Assembly: GCA_903819975.1 (NCBI GenBank)
Contig: CAIJFI010000004.1
Span: 1 to 64,000 of the forward strand
Source of the DNA: an uncultured Bacteroidota bacterium
Lineage (GTDB): Bacteria; Bacteroidota; Bacteroidia; Chitinophagales; Chitinophagaceae
Direction of reading: 5' to 3'
Length of the DNA: 64,000 nucleotides
Every line of letters begins with the position of its first letter. Positions within the stretch are counted from its first letter, which is position 1. The position numbers and the translations under genes are program-made. Positions 17,469-27,173 of the stretch are shown here, piece after piece. The notes below the pieces were generated by a model. It worked only from the letters and a program-made list of their open reading frames with translations, ran no database searches and was not told the origin of the DNA.

Positions 17469-18864
17469 TATCGTCTCCCTTAATTAAATTGATAATTGTT
17501 TGAATTACTATTTGACAGTCTAGCCAAAAGTTCCATTTTCTGATATAATACAAATCATAATTAACTCTGTTCTGCATATCAAAATGGTTTTTAGTAATGC
17601 CTCTGTATCCATTTACCTGTGCCCATCCAGTGATGCCTGGCTTTATGATATGTCTTAATGTATAACTTGATACATAATTAAGTGATTCCAAGCTATGTGG
17701 TATGGAGTGTGGTCTTGGCCCTACTACCGACATCTCTCCTTTTAATACATTATAAAATTGTGGTAGTTCGTCAATACTTGTTTTTCTTAAGAACCTACCC
17801 AGCTTGGTTACACGCTCATCATGCTCGTTAGTTTGTAAAAACTTGCCGTCTGTGCTCGTGGTACTTACATTATAGAACATAGTACGGAACTTATATACGT
17901 CTATATGCGTATTGTTTAGACCCCATCTTTTTTGTTTATAAAATATGGGGCCGTTTGAAGTCAATTTTATAAGTATCGCCACAATAGGAAACAACCAAGA
18001 TGCAATGGCTATAAAAAATATTAGTGAAAATATTAAGTCAAATGCGCGTTTTAATAATTGATTAGCCCATTCTTCCAAGGGCAAGGATTGTTGGCTTAAT
18101 ACCGGTATCAATCCAATATTTTCAATTAACAAAGGACTAGAAGTAAAATGTAAAAAGTCTGGAATGATGCGCACTTTTAAATTTCGATAATTACATATCA
18201 TAATTATCTCATTAATATCTTTTTCCTTTTCTTTTGGCAATGCTATAACTACTTCATCTAAAGGTTGGGTATCCAATATTTTCGTTAAATCGGTTGGCTG
18301 ACCTAAATAAGGACATCCTTCAAAGCCTTCCGATGACTCATGTAATGCACCAATACACTGAAATCCATAAAAGGCGTGCTTGCTTATTACTTCATGAAAG
18401 TGATTTGCATAGGGCGCATCGCTTATTAATAATATACGTTCAAATATTTTTCCTTTATTAGTGAAAGCATGTAAATACTTTCTAACTATATATTTTACAA
18501 TTAAGATTAAAATATATAATGCCAATATATAGGATAAATAAAAGACGGTATTATAGTACAAGAATAGTTTAAAGAAAAAGATATTAGATGCCTCAATAAC
18601 TAAAAATAAAAAGACCGTATAAGTGATAAAAGCAATTTCTTCGGCATACTTATTAAAACGTCTATCTGTATTTAGTTTTGAAATTCTTGTAGATAAATAC
18701 CAGCTTATTACCGAAGTAGTTAAAAATATTGCATGTGCCGATACCGGTATAACAATATTGCTTGTTGCTAAATTAAGCAAATAGGATATTATATATGCTA
18801 TAATAAGTACCGGAAAGTCCAATACTGCCTTTGTAATTAAATATCTATTAAAAATTCCCTTCAT
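17458..18864 (-). CDS. Initiating undecaprenyl-phosphate sugar phosphotransferase (WcaJ/WbaP family)
   Basis: Polyprenyl glycosylphosphotransferase of 468 residues that would load the first sugar phosphate onto undecaprenyl phosphate at the inner membrane. Four N-terminal transmembrane helices (about 12-130) and a Rossmann-like middle domain precede the catalytic domain from about 268. That domain contains VYKFRTMFYN, KTSIDELPQFYNVLKGEMSV, VGPRPHS and KPGITGWAQVNGYRG. The full-length architecture matches WcaJ-type glucose-1-phosphate transferases; the exact sugar is uncertain. The gene overlaps both neighbours (17 bp upstream, 11 bp downstream). Confidence 0.93.
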   Translation of the reverse strand: MKGIFNRYLITKAVLDFPVLIIAYIISYLLNLATSNIVIPVSAHAIFLTTSVISWYLSTRISKLNTDRRFNKYAEEIAFITYTVFLFLVIEASNIFFFKLFLYYNTVFYLSYILALYILILIVKYIVRKYLHAFTNKGKIFERILLISDAPYANHFHEVISKHAFYGFQCIGALHESSEGFEGCPYLGQPTDLTKILDTQPLDEVVIALPKEKEKDINEIIMICNYRNLKVRIIPDFLHFTSSPLLIENIGLIPVLSQQSLPLEEWANQLLKRAFDLIFSLIFFIAIASWLFPIVAILIKLTSNGPIFYKQKRWGLNNTHIDVYKFRTMFYNVSTTSTDGKFLQTNEHDERVTKLGRFLRKTSIDELPQFYNVLKGEMSVVGPRPHSIPHSLESLNYVSSYTLRHIIKPGITGWAQVNGYRGITKNHFDMQNRVNYDLYYIRKWNFWLDCQIVIQTIINLIKGDDNVY

Positions 18865-20008
18865 GCTGTAAACTTGTAAAGCTTTGATAATATTGTTCTG
18901 CTATATAATCCCATTGATAAATATCCTTTATGCCCATTGGCGAGTTTTCTTTGTAATTTTTTACCCAATTATTTTCCGATGCTTCAGTTATTTCTGACGC
19001 TTCGGCTTCGATCATTTTGTTTGCTAAACTTTTGGCGTCTTTTTCAAAAAAATCACCAATCCTTCCTTCCTGTAATACCTCCCTATTAAACCTGGTATTC
19101 AATGCTAAGATACATGTACCCTCAGCCATTGCTTTTACAATAGTTGGATTAGTTCCTCCAAACTCATGTCCATGTAAATAAATAAATGAATGTTGATACA
19201 ATGCAGATAATACTGCCGCATCTTTTACATATCCTGTAAATATCAATTGATTAGAGTGCTTATTATGGGAGATTATATTTTTTATATTGCTTGCATATGG
19301 ATCATTAAATATATCATCTCCTACAATTACTAATTTTTTATTACTCTTGATTGACAAGAATGCTTCCACAATTAAGTGTGCATTATTATCTGGTATTAAT
19401 CTTCCTACAATTAAATAATATTCATTTGTTGCTAGGCCCCATTTTTGTAATAGTTCCAACGGTGCGGTTTGTACCTTATCTGCTCCATAGGCAATCATAG
19501 TAGTTTGCTTATTAAACAACTCTAAATAAGTTTTTTTCATTTCATATGCATCTGTTACTACGATATCAAAATATTGAGTGGCCATTTTTGCAGCAATCTG
19601 ATAATACTTTGCTCCTATCCCTTTCCACTTTGGCCTTAACCATTCCATGCCGTCTACATTTATCACTGTTTTGATGCCAAACAATCTTGTTATGATACCC
19701 AGTGGACCATTCGCCGCATTCACATAAAACAACACATCGTTTTTTTGAAAACAAGCATGTATTGTAGATAAAAAAGAATGCACTAATTGTGTAAATGCTT
19801 TTAATTCAATAGATGGCATATACACTAGTTGTACATTTTGATAGCTTACTGGCCTTTCTTTAAATAATGACCTATGGCAGTATACTGTTATCTGTACATT
19901 TTTATGAATCAATCGCTCTACTAATTCTTTAATTAATGTTTCATATCCTCCATATACATAAGGATATCCCTTTACTCCAATAATTGAAATTTTTAATGGC
20001 CTATCCAA
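18848..20008 (-). CDS. Glycosyltransferase with DUF1972-type N-terminus (possible rhamnosyltransferase)
   Basis: GT-B glycosyltransferase of 386 residues. The N-terminus ISIIGVKGYPYVYGGYETLI is the hallmark of the DUF1972 group, some members of which transfer rhamnose during capsule synthesis. The donor domain has YLIVGRLIPDNNAHLIVEAF near 213-232 and HEFGGTNPTIVKAMAEG near 288-304. The gene overlaps its neighbours by 8 and 17 bp inside the leftward block. The sugar specificity is inference. Confidence 0.82.
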   Translation of the reverse strand: MDRPLKISIIGVKGYPYVYGGYETLIKELVERLIHKNVQITVYCHRSLFKERPVSYQNVQLVYMPSIELKAFTQLVHSFLSTIHACFQKNDVLFYVNAANGPLGIITRLFGIKTVINVDGMEWLRPKWKGIGAKYYQIAAKMATQYFDIVVTDAYEMKKTYLELFNKQTTMIAYGADKVQTAPLELLQKWGLATNEYYLIVGRLIPDNNAHLIVEAFLSIKSNKKLVIVGDDIFNDPYASNIKNIISHNKHSNQLIFTGYVKDAAVLSALYQHSFIYLHGHEFGGTNPTIVKAMAEGTCILALNTRFNREVLQEGRIGDFFEKDAKSLANKMIEAEASEITEASENNWVKNYKENSPMGIKDIYQWDYIAEQYYQSFTSLQHEGNF

Positions 20009-21185
20009 TTGCTCCCTCTTTTAATTTTATAAAAACACCGCTGATGGTTTCACTGGCATGTTTCCAATTAAACTCATTTATTCTAATCGCAGCTGCGCTT
20101 TTTAATGATTCACGTAAATCTTGATTATTTAATAAATTTTCTATTTGCTTTGCTATTTGTTCAATATCATAAGGATCAAAATAAATTGCCGCATCTCCTC
20201 CTACTTCTGGCAATGCTGTGTTATTTGCTGCAGCTATTGGAATATGATATTGCATCGCCTCTACCAATGGCAAACCAAATCCTTCATTCAAAGAAGGGAA
20301 TACGTATGCATATGAATTTTGATACAAATAAGACAAAGGGACTTCGGTTAAAGAACCGGTTAACAAAACTTCGTTTTCAAGTCCAGCTTTTTTAATTGCA
20401 TTTAACAAGTCAACTTTCCCATTGCTACTCGCATATTTTGGCGAATCGCCAGCAATAATTAATTTAACTTTTTCTCCCTTTATATTTTCGTTATTTTTTA
20501 ACACTAAATTATATGCCTCAATTAATCTTACTAAATTTTTTCTGTGATCTAACGTGCCTACATGTAAAATATACTCTGCTCCATTTAACCATGTTGTAAT
20601 CTTTTCTTCCCATTCCAAGTCTCGAATATTTCTCATTTTTTTGGGACCTTCATAAACTACTGATATTTTCCCTTCAGATGAAGGCATATAATTTATTAAC
20701 CTGTTTTTCACGTATGAAGTAGGTACAATTATTTGCGAGGCATTTTTCGCTGCTTTGACGGCAATCAAATGAAATGTTTTTAACCATAGACTATTGTAAT
20801 GTTCTGGACTTTCATAAAAAAATGTGTCATGAAATACTACAATACTTTTTGTGCCTAACTTAATTACTGGTGAAAAATAGTCTGTACAAAATAGAATATC
20901 TTGTCTTGTTACAAAACAGAATATAGGAAGGATTAACTGTTTCCATATAGTAAATAATATATGTTCCCCTATCTTACCTATTTTGTTTTTACCAATATAA
21001 ACAGGCAGCCAATATTTTACAAATGTATATTCAATTTGGGTATCCTGATTTTTAAACTCATCACACAATTCTTGTAAATAAGTATAAGTTCCTGTTTTAC
21101 CCTTTTTTAAATCTCTTGTATCTATTGCTACCTTAATGCTCGCTGCCACATCAAATGATTTATAAGTATGCCTGTTAAAATCCAA
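20001..21185 (-). CDS. Glycosyltransferase family 4
   Basis: GT-B glycosyltransferase of 394 residues with DTRDLKKGKTGTYTYLQEL near 23-41, the donor-site beginning YILHVGTLDHRKNLVRLIEA near 211-230, and FPSLNEGFGLPLVEAM near 295-310 with the E-x7-E pair. ATG at 21185 lies 58 bp inside the 3' end of wzy, an unusually long overlap; no later ATG precedes the first strand (VAIDTRDL), so the true start may be a non-ATG codon nearer that strand. It precedes the DUF1972 glycosyltransferase by an 8-bp overlap. Confidence 0.87.
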   Translation of the reverse strand: MDFNRHTYKSFDVAASIKVAIDTRDLKKGKTGTYTYLQELCDEFKNQDTQIEYTFVKYWLPVYIGKNKIGKIGEHILFTIWKQLILPIFCFVTRQDILFCTDYFSPVIKLGTKSIVVFHDTFFYESPEHYNSLWLKTFHLIAVKAAKNASQIIVPTSYVKNRLINYMPSSEGKISVVYEGPKKMRNIRDLEWEEKITTWLNGAEYILHVGTLDHRKNLVRLIEAYNLVLKNNENIKGEKVKLIIAGDSPKYASSNGKVDLLNAIKKAGLENEVLLTGSLTEVPLSYLYQNSYAYVFPSLNEGFGLPLVEAMQYHIPIAAANNTALPEVGGDAAIYFDPYDIEQIAKQIENLLNNQDLRESLKSAAAIRINEFNWKHASETISGVFIKLKEGAIG

Positions 21186-22480
21186 GTAATAAAACTCATG
21201 TAAAAGAATGACTCAAAATAACTAGTAAACATGGGTATTAATGATCCTATTTTAAAAAGTAAAATTCCAAAGGCTAAAATTTTATATTCACCCTTACATA
21301 GCTTCCAATTTTTTGCTGCAACAACTATTATACTTATATAAATGGTCACATACAACAACATTGAAATTACTCCTGTCTGTACTCCCATAAATATTGGCTG
21401 ACTCTCTCCTCCTATACCAAGTCCATCACCAAATGCATACAATCCCGAAGATCCCAATCCCATACCTAAAGGTTGCTCTATCATTGCATCCAACCCGGTT
21501 ACCCAACTTACTAAGTGTCCTAAACTTGAGCTCTCACTTAAACTGAATGTATCAAACACATACCCTTTAAAATTTTCACTCGCTAAAAAAATAAACCAGG
21601 TAATTGCCAAGAAGATGGAAAAATATAGTGTCTTTAGTAATAATTTTCTTTTGGTCAATATCGCATACACGTACAAAACAATTACCGCTCCCAACATGGA
21701 CGCCCTTGAGAACGTTTTATAAAGTCCTATTAATAACAATACCACTATTACCCATTTCCATTTTGTTTTGATTATTTGTTGCTCATCAAAACTGATCCAT
21801 GCTAATACTCCACATAAACACATTAATAAGGAAATAGCAAAGTCTAATGGATCATGAAAAAAAGATGCAAATCGTTTGATACCATTGTCTGTTTCAAAAG
21901 TCATGGTGAGGCCATAGCTTCCACTTGGATATAATAAATTTACTTTTTGATTATAATCAGTGTAACTAGTAATTGTTTGCAAATGTTGATTCATTAATAC
22001 TTCTACCAACTGAATTAAAACCGCTATAATAGTCAATGCTAAGATTACTGTAAATATTTTTTTTAAATCAATATTAGTTAATGGTAAAAATCTTCCTATA
22101 AAATACATCATTCCAAACATTCCATAACTTTTAAAAACGGTTAGCCTTTCTACAAAAGTCATTTTTCCAACAGGCAAGAAAACATATGAAAAACAATAAA
22201 CAAAAAGAATTAATACCAACCAATCAATATAATGAAAATGTATTTTCTCTTTATAATTAGCTAATAAATATCCTAAAGTTCCAATTGCAGCTATTTCTTT
22301 AAAATATTTAATCACGTTCACTAATGGCAATAGTCCATATTGGTATGTTAATGAAAGTGAAGTAGTATATGCAGATATACCTAATAAAACAAACCATATA
22401 ATTCGCTCTGGCTTGTCTTGAAATAATCCTTTTAAGAAAAATAAAAAAGTCCCTATATATATTATCGGAAATACAAACAA
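21128..22480 (-). CDS. O-antigen/capsule polymerase (Wzy/ligase-like membrane protein)
   Basis: A polytopic inner-membrane protein of 450 residues with roughly ten to twelve hydrophobic segments. A larger extracytoplasmic loop lies between helices at about 335-370, carrying GLGSSGLYAFGDGLGIGG, as in O-antigen polymerase/ligase proteins. An Arg-containing FSRASMLGAVIVLYVYAIL segment near 255-273 resembles the conserved FSRxxxL of the WaaL/Wzy superfamily. Its place next to the flippase and glycosyltransferases supports polymerase over ligase. It starts 3 bp after the unknown lipoprotein gene. Confidence 0.78.
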   Translation of the reverse strand: MFVFPIIYIGTFLFFLKGLFQDKPERIIWFVLLGISAYTTSLSLTYQYGLLPLVNVIKYFKEIAAIGTLGYLLANYKEKIHFHYIDWLVLILFVYCFSYVFLPVGKMTFVERLTVFKSYGMFGMMYFIGRFLPLTNIDLKKIFTVILALTIIAVLIQLVEVLMNQHLQTITSYTDYNQKVNLLYPSGSYGLTMTFETDNGIKRFASFFHDPLDFAISLLMCLCGVLAWISFDEQQIIKTKWKWVIVVLLLIGLYKTFSRASMLGAVIVLYVYAILTKRKLLLKTLYFSIFLAITWFIFLASENFKGYVFDTFSLSESSSLGHLVSWVTGLDAMIEQPLGMGLGSSGLYAFGDGLGIGGESQPIFMGVQTGVISMLLYVTIYISIIVVAAKNWKLCKGEYKILAFGILLFKIGSLIPMFTSYFESFFYMSFITWILTGILINHLMWQRALR

Positions 22481-22483
22481 TGT

Positions 22484-23125
22484 CTATTGATTTTGATATT
22501 CTATACAGGTTATCACTAAATTATCTAAAGACCAACTTTTTTGACATGGGTCCGTTTCTCTGACTAGATCACTTAAAGCTACTTTCAAATGTGTTCCAGT
22601 ATGTGGTTTAACCCACTCAAATTGATAAACCGACGTTCCATAAATGGAATTACTAGAAGTACATAATCCAGGCAAATTTTTATTAAATGCATTGGAGCCG
22701 GGAGGAAAGTAATAGCCCTCTTGTTCGGGATATGCTTGCTTTGTTCCGGGTATATTTGAAAAAGTAGTATAATAAACCCTTTGACCATCTATAAATAATC
22801 CCCAAAAGTCGGATGACAAATAATCATTTCCTTTCCATGCATTATGAATATATAAATCAAATGTGATTTTCAATAATTTATGTGGAGGTAAATCCGAAAA
22901 TTCTCTAAAAACTGCATTATGATTTAAGGGACCTAGTACCTGAGTATTATTAAATGTGAAAACTTTTACACTAGTATCTATATTGTCCCCCTTAAATACC
23001 AATATATCGCCTTTCCCATTATCAAATCCATTGTGATAAACCTCTATATTTTGTGGGAGATTTTTTGTACAACCTGTTATTAATATAACTACAAAAATAT
23101 ATACACAATAAAATTTAAATTTCAT
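22484..23125 (-). CDS. Unknown lipoprotein encoded between wzx and wzy
   Basis: I do not recognise this 213-residue protein. A lipoprotein signal ends in the lipobox LITGC with Cys at about 19. The mature part is rich in aromatic and beta-prone stretches and ends in KSWSLDNLVITCI, a W-x-x-D-N pattern common at the close of extracellular jelly-roll, carbohydrate-binding-like domains. Three further cysteines (near 156, 195 and 206) could form disulfides. The start overlaps the flippase stop by 11 bp and wzy begins 3 bp after its stop, so it is translated with the core assembly machinery. A lectin-like or glycan-modifying role is a guess from context. Confidence 0.75.
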   Translation of the reverse strand: MKFKFYCVYIFVVILITGCTKNLPQNIEVYHNGFDNGKGDILVFKGDNIDTSVKVFTFNNTQVLGPLNHNAVFREFSDLPPHKLLKITFDLYIHNAWKGNDYLSSDFWGLFIDGQRVYYTTFSNIPGTKQAYPEQEGYYFPPGSNAFNKNLPGLCTSSNSIYGTSVYQFEWVKPHTGTHLKVALSDLVRETDPCQKSWSLDNLVITCIEYQNQ

Positions 23126-24356
23126 TTCTCATTTTATTTACTATTACCATATAAGTTATTAAGCAAGTGCCTTCAATCACTATTGGATAATATGCTGCAA
23201 ATTTTGTTGGCATTCCTAATTTAAATGCACCAATACACGTAAATGAAACTAACAATATAAATAACCCAGCTATAAAATATGCAGTATACTTTTTCTCTAA
23301 TATTAATTCAGTTACATTTAAAACATTTAATGCAATTAACAAAGGAACAATACTAATCACTTTCATTAGAAATACTACCTCTTCAAAAAAAGGAGCCTGA
23401 TTATTTTTGCCTAATAATAAAATAGTTACAAGTGTATCGGGGAAAAAGAACATAACTAAGCCGGCTAATACACAAAATGTTGATAGTACTACATTTTGTT
23501 GTTTTTTTAATTTTATCCATTTTTCAAACCCTTCTTGATGAGTCCCTGCAGCATGTGGCATGACAGCTGCACTATAAGCATTTACTAACATCCTGAAACT
23601 TGATATAAGCTTATCTATAAATCCATATGCTGATATAAAGATTGGAGTAGCAAACGAAGGAAGTGTAAATAAAAACAAGGATTGTTGCAAATGAACTGTT
23701 AAGCCATTTCCTACAACTAAACTATGCATTTTAATTAATGATATTAATTTTTGAGCACTAGGAATTTTTTGCAATGTCCCCTTCTTTAAAAAAACCGATG
23801 GCAAATACATAATGTGCTGCAGTGTCATCATTATGCCTATAGTTATTAAAGCAATTTCAATCAAGTTATTACTATTTCTTGAATAATATACAATTACCAA
23901 AGCTCCTATTCTTAAAAATAAATTATATAATGTATACTTATTTATTTTATATGTAGCAATTAAATAAAACTGTGGATTAATGAATTCGGAAAATATTATT
24001 GGGGTAACCAGTAAAAAATAAATTCCATTTTTTGAAAATATTGAAATTACTAATGATACAACTATAGCTAAAACAAAAGGAATAGTTCTCAATGCAATAA
24101 CCTCAGCAGTTATATATTTTTTCTCTTCATCGTTACCTGCTTTTCTGATTTCAACTACCGAGGTTTGCGATGTTCCAAAGTTAACCAAGATAGATGCCAA
24201 TACTGAGTAAGATAATACTATAAAGTAAACGCCTAGTTTGTCATTATCTGTATTGTGTATTAATATAGGAATTAACAATAACTGAAATAACGCATTGGTT
24301 ATGTTTAACACCAATAGTGATGCAAACTGACTTATGGTTGGTAAATGATACTTCAA
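23115..24356 (-). CDS. Wzx-type polysaccharide flippase (MOP superfamily)
   Basis: Lipid-linked repeat-unit flippase of 413 residues with about twelve hydrophobic helices. The opening FASLLVLNITNALFQLLLIP, the early loop (YFIVLSYSVLASILVNFGTS) and the mid-protein charged IDKLISSFRMLVNAYSAAVMPH are typical of the polysaccharide-transport branch of MATE/MOP proteins. It is the first gene of the long leftward block and thus sets its transcription start region. Helix count was judged by eye. Confidence 0.82.
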   Translation of the reverse strand: MKYHLPTISQFASLLVLNITNALFQLLLIPILIHNTDNDKLGVYFIVLSYSVLASILVNFGTSQTSVVEIRKAGNDEEKKYITAEVIALRTIPFVLAIVVSLVISIFSKNGIYFLLVTPIIFSEFINPQFYLIATYKINKYTLYNLFLRIGALVIVYYSRNSNNLIEIALITIGIMMTLQHIMYLPSVFLKKGTLQKIPSAQKLISLIKMHSLVVGNGLTVHLQQSLFLFTLPSFATPIFISAYGFIDKLISSFRMLVNAYSAAVMPHAAGTHQEGFEKWIKLKKQQNVVLSTFCVLAGLVMFFFPDTLVTILLLGKNNQAPFFEEVVFLMKVISIVPLLIALNVLNVTELILEKKYTAYFIAGLFILLVSFTCIGAFKLGMPTKFAAYYPIVIEGTCLITYMVIVNKMRNEI

Positions 24357-24470
24357 AAACTAGCTTAAATATGATTTGAATATAGGCGGATTGATTTTGG
24401 GCAAAGCGCTGCTACTCTCAGTCCCATTTGAACACAAAAAGGACCAAAATGGATTAATTTTTAGTCTAAA

Positions 24471-24478
24471 CAAAAATA
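24471..24478 (-). promoter_or_regulatory. Candidate -7 element for the long leftward polysaccharide block
   Basis: In the 191-bp gap between the receptor stop and the flippase ATG, leftward TATTTTTG fits TAnnTTTG exactly, about 115 nt before the ATG. No TTG is visible at the right spacing upstream. The gap holds no gene and no strong terminator hairpin. Confidence 0.3.
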
Positions 24479-24547
24479 TCCAAAATTATTAATACGTCCT
24501 TGTTTAAAGGGCTTTATTAATATAAATAATTAATCCTAATGAGTCGT

Positions 24548-26962
24548 TTAATCAAACACTAATGGCACATTTAACTTAAAGCTAAAATTGCGGCCCATAT
24601 TATATACCCCCATTCGGCCAGTAGACATATTTTGATCGGTGTATTTTAAGCGGCTTAAGTGGTTTTGATAAGCAACGTCTCCCAAGTTTTGAGCCACCAA
24701 GGTTAAACTGCATACCTGTTTGCCATTATGCTTTATATGTGTGCCCATACCAACATTCACCAAGGTATAGCCTGGAGTTTCAGTTTCGGTATGATATCCA
24801 GTAAATGGATTGTTTTGAGAAGACACGTTGTCCAACTGCAATGAAATGTAATTATTCTTGTTGTTGGTTTTGGCGTCGCCAAACTCATACTTAATTTCTG
24901 TTAACCATCTAAAAGGTGGAATGGTTGGTAAATTATTACTGTTATCTACTGCATGATTAAATGTACCGCGCACATAAGACAATGTATTTTCAATATGCAA
25001 TCCGTCTAATGGATGTGGATGGAAATCTAAATTACATTCTGCTCCATACAAATTTGCATTTTGCTGTTCATATGCAAATGCAAAAAACTTTTGACCGTCT
25101 TTATTTATTATAGAATCGCTACCTAATGCATTAATTAATTTTTGATAATAAATATATCCGGATACCATATTGTAAAAAACATTGCCAGTAAATGAAACAT
25201 GTTCATTACTCCATTCGGTACCTAAATCAAATTGTAAACTTTTTTCAGATTTTAAATTTAGGTTGCCGTATTCATATCTATTGGTTCCTTCATGTGCGCC
25301 ATTACTTCCAAGTTCGGACATGTTGGGCGCGCGGTACCCGCGCGCAACATTAAATTTAAATACCCATTCCTTATTGGCTTCATAAGTCATTCCAAAAGAT
25401 CCTGCTATGTCTCCAAAGTCCTTGCTCTGAAGGCCTTGCGCGTTATTAAACTCAACACCCTTCTTGTCAATTCTTGCTCCACCACTCATAGTAAGTTCTG
25501 AAATTCTTTTTTGTGTAAAGAAAAATAATCCAAGCTCATTAGTTTTATATTCAGGAATTAACACTTCGGCTCCTTTGTTTTTATTTTCTTGTTGCATTCC
25601 ATTTACGCCAATAGTATGTTTCCAATTATTTTTTTCTGGCAATAAATATTGAAACGAATAATTTAAAGTACCTAAATCAAAATACAAACTCTTCTCATTT
25701 GGTTGCAATGCATTACCATATTCCATGCGTTCATTTCTTTGATACGCCACATTTGCTTTTAATCTTCCTTCTCCCCATTTAATATTATTATCCAATGTGT
25801 ATTTGGTATGTATAATATGTTGGTATGGAATAGCAGGATCGCTTCCAGTAAAATCGGCATTGGTTGTCGGTACTTGAATTACTTCATCTTTTACAAAGCC
25901 ATGTACTGCTTGGTCTTTTGTAAAATTGCCCTGAAAGTCGCGCGCACCCTCAATCATGCCCAACTTTTGATTAAACTGACTTACAAAAAAATGCGAGTAG
26001 CCCCAATCCTTTTCTATGCCTGCATAAGCGCCTCCGTCTAGTTCATTAAACTTTGAATTATACACATAACCATCATATTTATTTTGATAGTCAGACGCTC
26101 TTTTTGAAGATGCATTTACACCCCATACAAAACCTTTATTATTACCTGCTAAATCAAAATGATACCCTTGTAATTTATTATTGCTTTGATAATTGCTAAA
26201 TACATTTCCTCTTATTGCTCCTTCGGCTACAGGTACATTGGAAACAATATTTATTACACCACTTAGTGCTTCACTTCCATAAATAATAGATGCAGGTACT
26301 TTTAAAACTTCTATTCTTGATACATTGTATTCATCAATTTCAATACCATGCTCGTCCCCCCATTGTTGTCCTTCCTGTTTTACTCCATCGTTCAAAACCA
26401 TTACCCTATTGTATCCTAGCCCTCTTATAATAGGTTTAGATATTGCAGGTCCAGTACTTAATTGTGACACACCTGGTGTATTAGACAACGCATCAATTAA
26501 ATTAGTTCCGCTTCCTTTTAGTAAATCTTCTTTCTTAATTATATTAATTGGCGTTGGTGTTCTTCTTGAACTTGTTGCTCTTAAAAAACTTGTTACAGTA
26601 ACATTGGTACTTTCAACCGCAGTATGATTTAATGCAACATTTAATTCAAGATTATTAGAGATCGTAATATTTTTTGTGTTTATTGTGTAGCCTATATAAC
26701 TTACTTCAATGATATAATTACCTGCTGCTAATTGAATTTGAAACTGTCCTTTATCGTTTGTTACAATACCTTTTTTAGTTTCGGTAATATAAATTGTTGC
26801 TCCTTGCAAAACCTGGCCAGTTGCCTCGTCGGTCACTTTACCGCTTATGGTGTATTTAGATTTGTTTTGCTGATTTTGTCCTGCTTTTTGAGCCAAAACT
26901 GGATTAGAAAACACACTTATGCCAATTGCACATACCAGAAGTATAGAAAGCTTGTTGAACAT
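24548..26962 (-). CDS. TonB-dependent outer-membrane receptor (BtuB/FepA-like, not SusC-type)
   Basis: Energy-coupled receptor of 804 residues for an unidentified small ligand. A signal peptide spans about 1-24. A carboxypeptidase-regulatory-like beta-sandwich follows at about 38-120 (ISGKVTDEATGQVLQGATIY). The plug is at about 130-250 (NLIDALSNTPGVSQLS, PIIRGLGYNRVMVLNDGVKQ), then the barrel, ending FKLNVPLVFD. The barrel motif NGAHEGTNRYEYGNLNLKSE near 562-581 is widespread in metal/siderophore-type receptors. No SusD follows, and there is no cobalamin riboswitch-like leader, so polysaccharide or B12 import has no local support. Confidence 0.88.
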   Translation of the reverse strand: MFNKLSILLVCAIGISVFSNPVLAQKAGQNQQNKSKYTISGKVTDEATGQVLQGATIYITETKKGIVTNDKGQFQIQLAAGNYIIEVSYIGYTINTKNITISNNLELNVALNHTAVESTNVTVTSFLRATSSRRTPTPINIIKKEDLLKGSGTNLIDALSNTPGVSQLSTGPAISKPIIRGLGYNRVMVLNDGVKQEGQQWGDEHGIEIDEYNVSRIEVLKVPASIIYGSEALSGVINIVSNVPVAEGAIRGNVFSNYQSNNKLQGYHFDLAGNNKGFVWGVNASSKRASDYQNKYDGYVYNSKFNELDGGAYAGIEKDWGYSHFFVSQFNQKLGMIEGARDFQGNFTKDQAVHGFVKDEVIQVPTTNADFTGSDPAIPYQHIIHTKYTLDNNIKWGEGRLKANVAYQRNERMEYGNALQPNEKSLYFDLGTLNYSFQYLLPEKNNWKHTIGVNGMQQENKNKGAEVLIPEYKTNELGLFFFTQKRISELTMSGGARIDKKGVEFNNAQGLQSKDFGDIAGSFGMTYEANKEWVFKFNVARGYRAPNMSELGSNGAHEGTNRYEYGNLNLKSEKSLQFDLGTEWSNEHVSFTGNVFYNMVSGYIYYQKLINALGSDSIINKDGQKFFAFAYEQQNANLYGAECNLDFHPHPLDGLHIENTLSYVRGTFNHAVDNSNNLPTIPPFRWLTEIKYEFGDAKTNNKNNYISLQLDNVSSQNNPFTGYHTETETPGYTLVNVGMGTHIKHNGKQVCSLTLVAQNLGDVAYQNHLSRLKYTDQNMSTGRMGVYNMGRNFSFKLNVPLVFD

Positions 26963-27110
26963 ACCATAAAGTTAGGCCATATGCCCTATAAACCAAGACT
27001 TTAGGTTTGAACGGTTATTGGGCAAGCATAATTTTAACATTTTAAAAGAGACTGATTTTGAACCTTTTGCGCCACATTTGGTTATTAAAAGCAGTCAAAA
27101 GCAAGGAATA

Positions 27111-27142
27111 TTTGGTGAGAAAGCCAAAAGCTTGTATTTTTG
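27111..27142 (+). promoter_or_regulatory. Promoter of the nitroreductase gene (-33 TTTG, -7 TATTTTTG)
   Basis: TTTG at 27111-27114 and TATTTTTG at 27135-27142 are separated by 20 nt, a full match to the Bacteroidota sigma-A pattern. Transcription would start near 27149, giving a leader of about 25 nt before the ATG at 27174. Confidence 0.65.
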
Positions 27143-27173
27143 ATGTTCAAACATTGAATTAAATATAAATACT

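Noticed and set aside
26963-27110. Cobalamin or other riboswitch in front of the TonB-dependent receptor
   Set aside because: The gap shows no B12-box-like sequence or extensive pairing, and most of it is needed for the nitroreductase promoter on the other strand.
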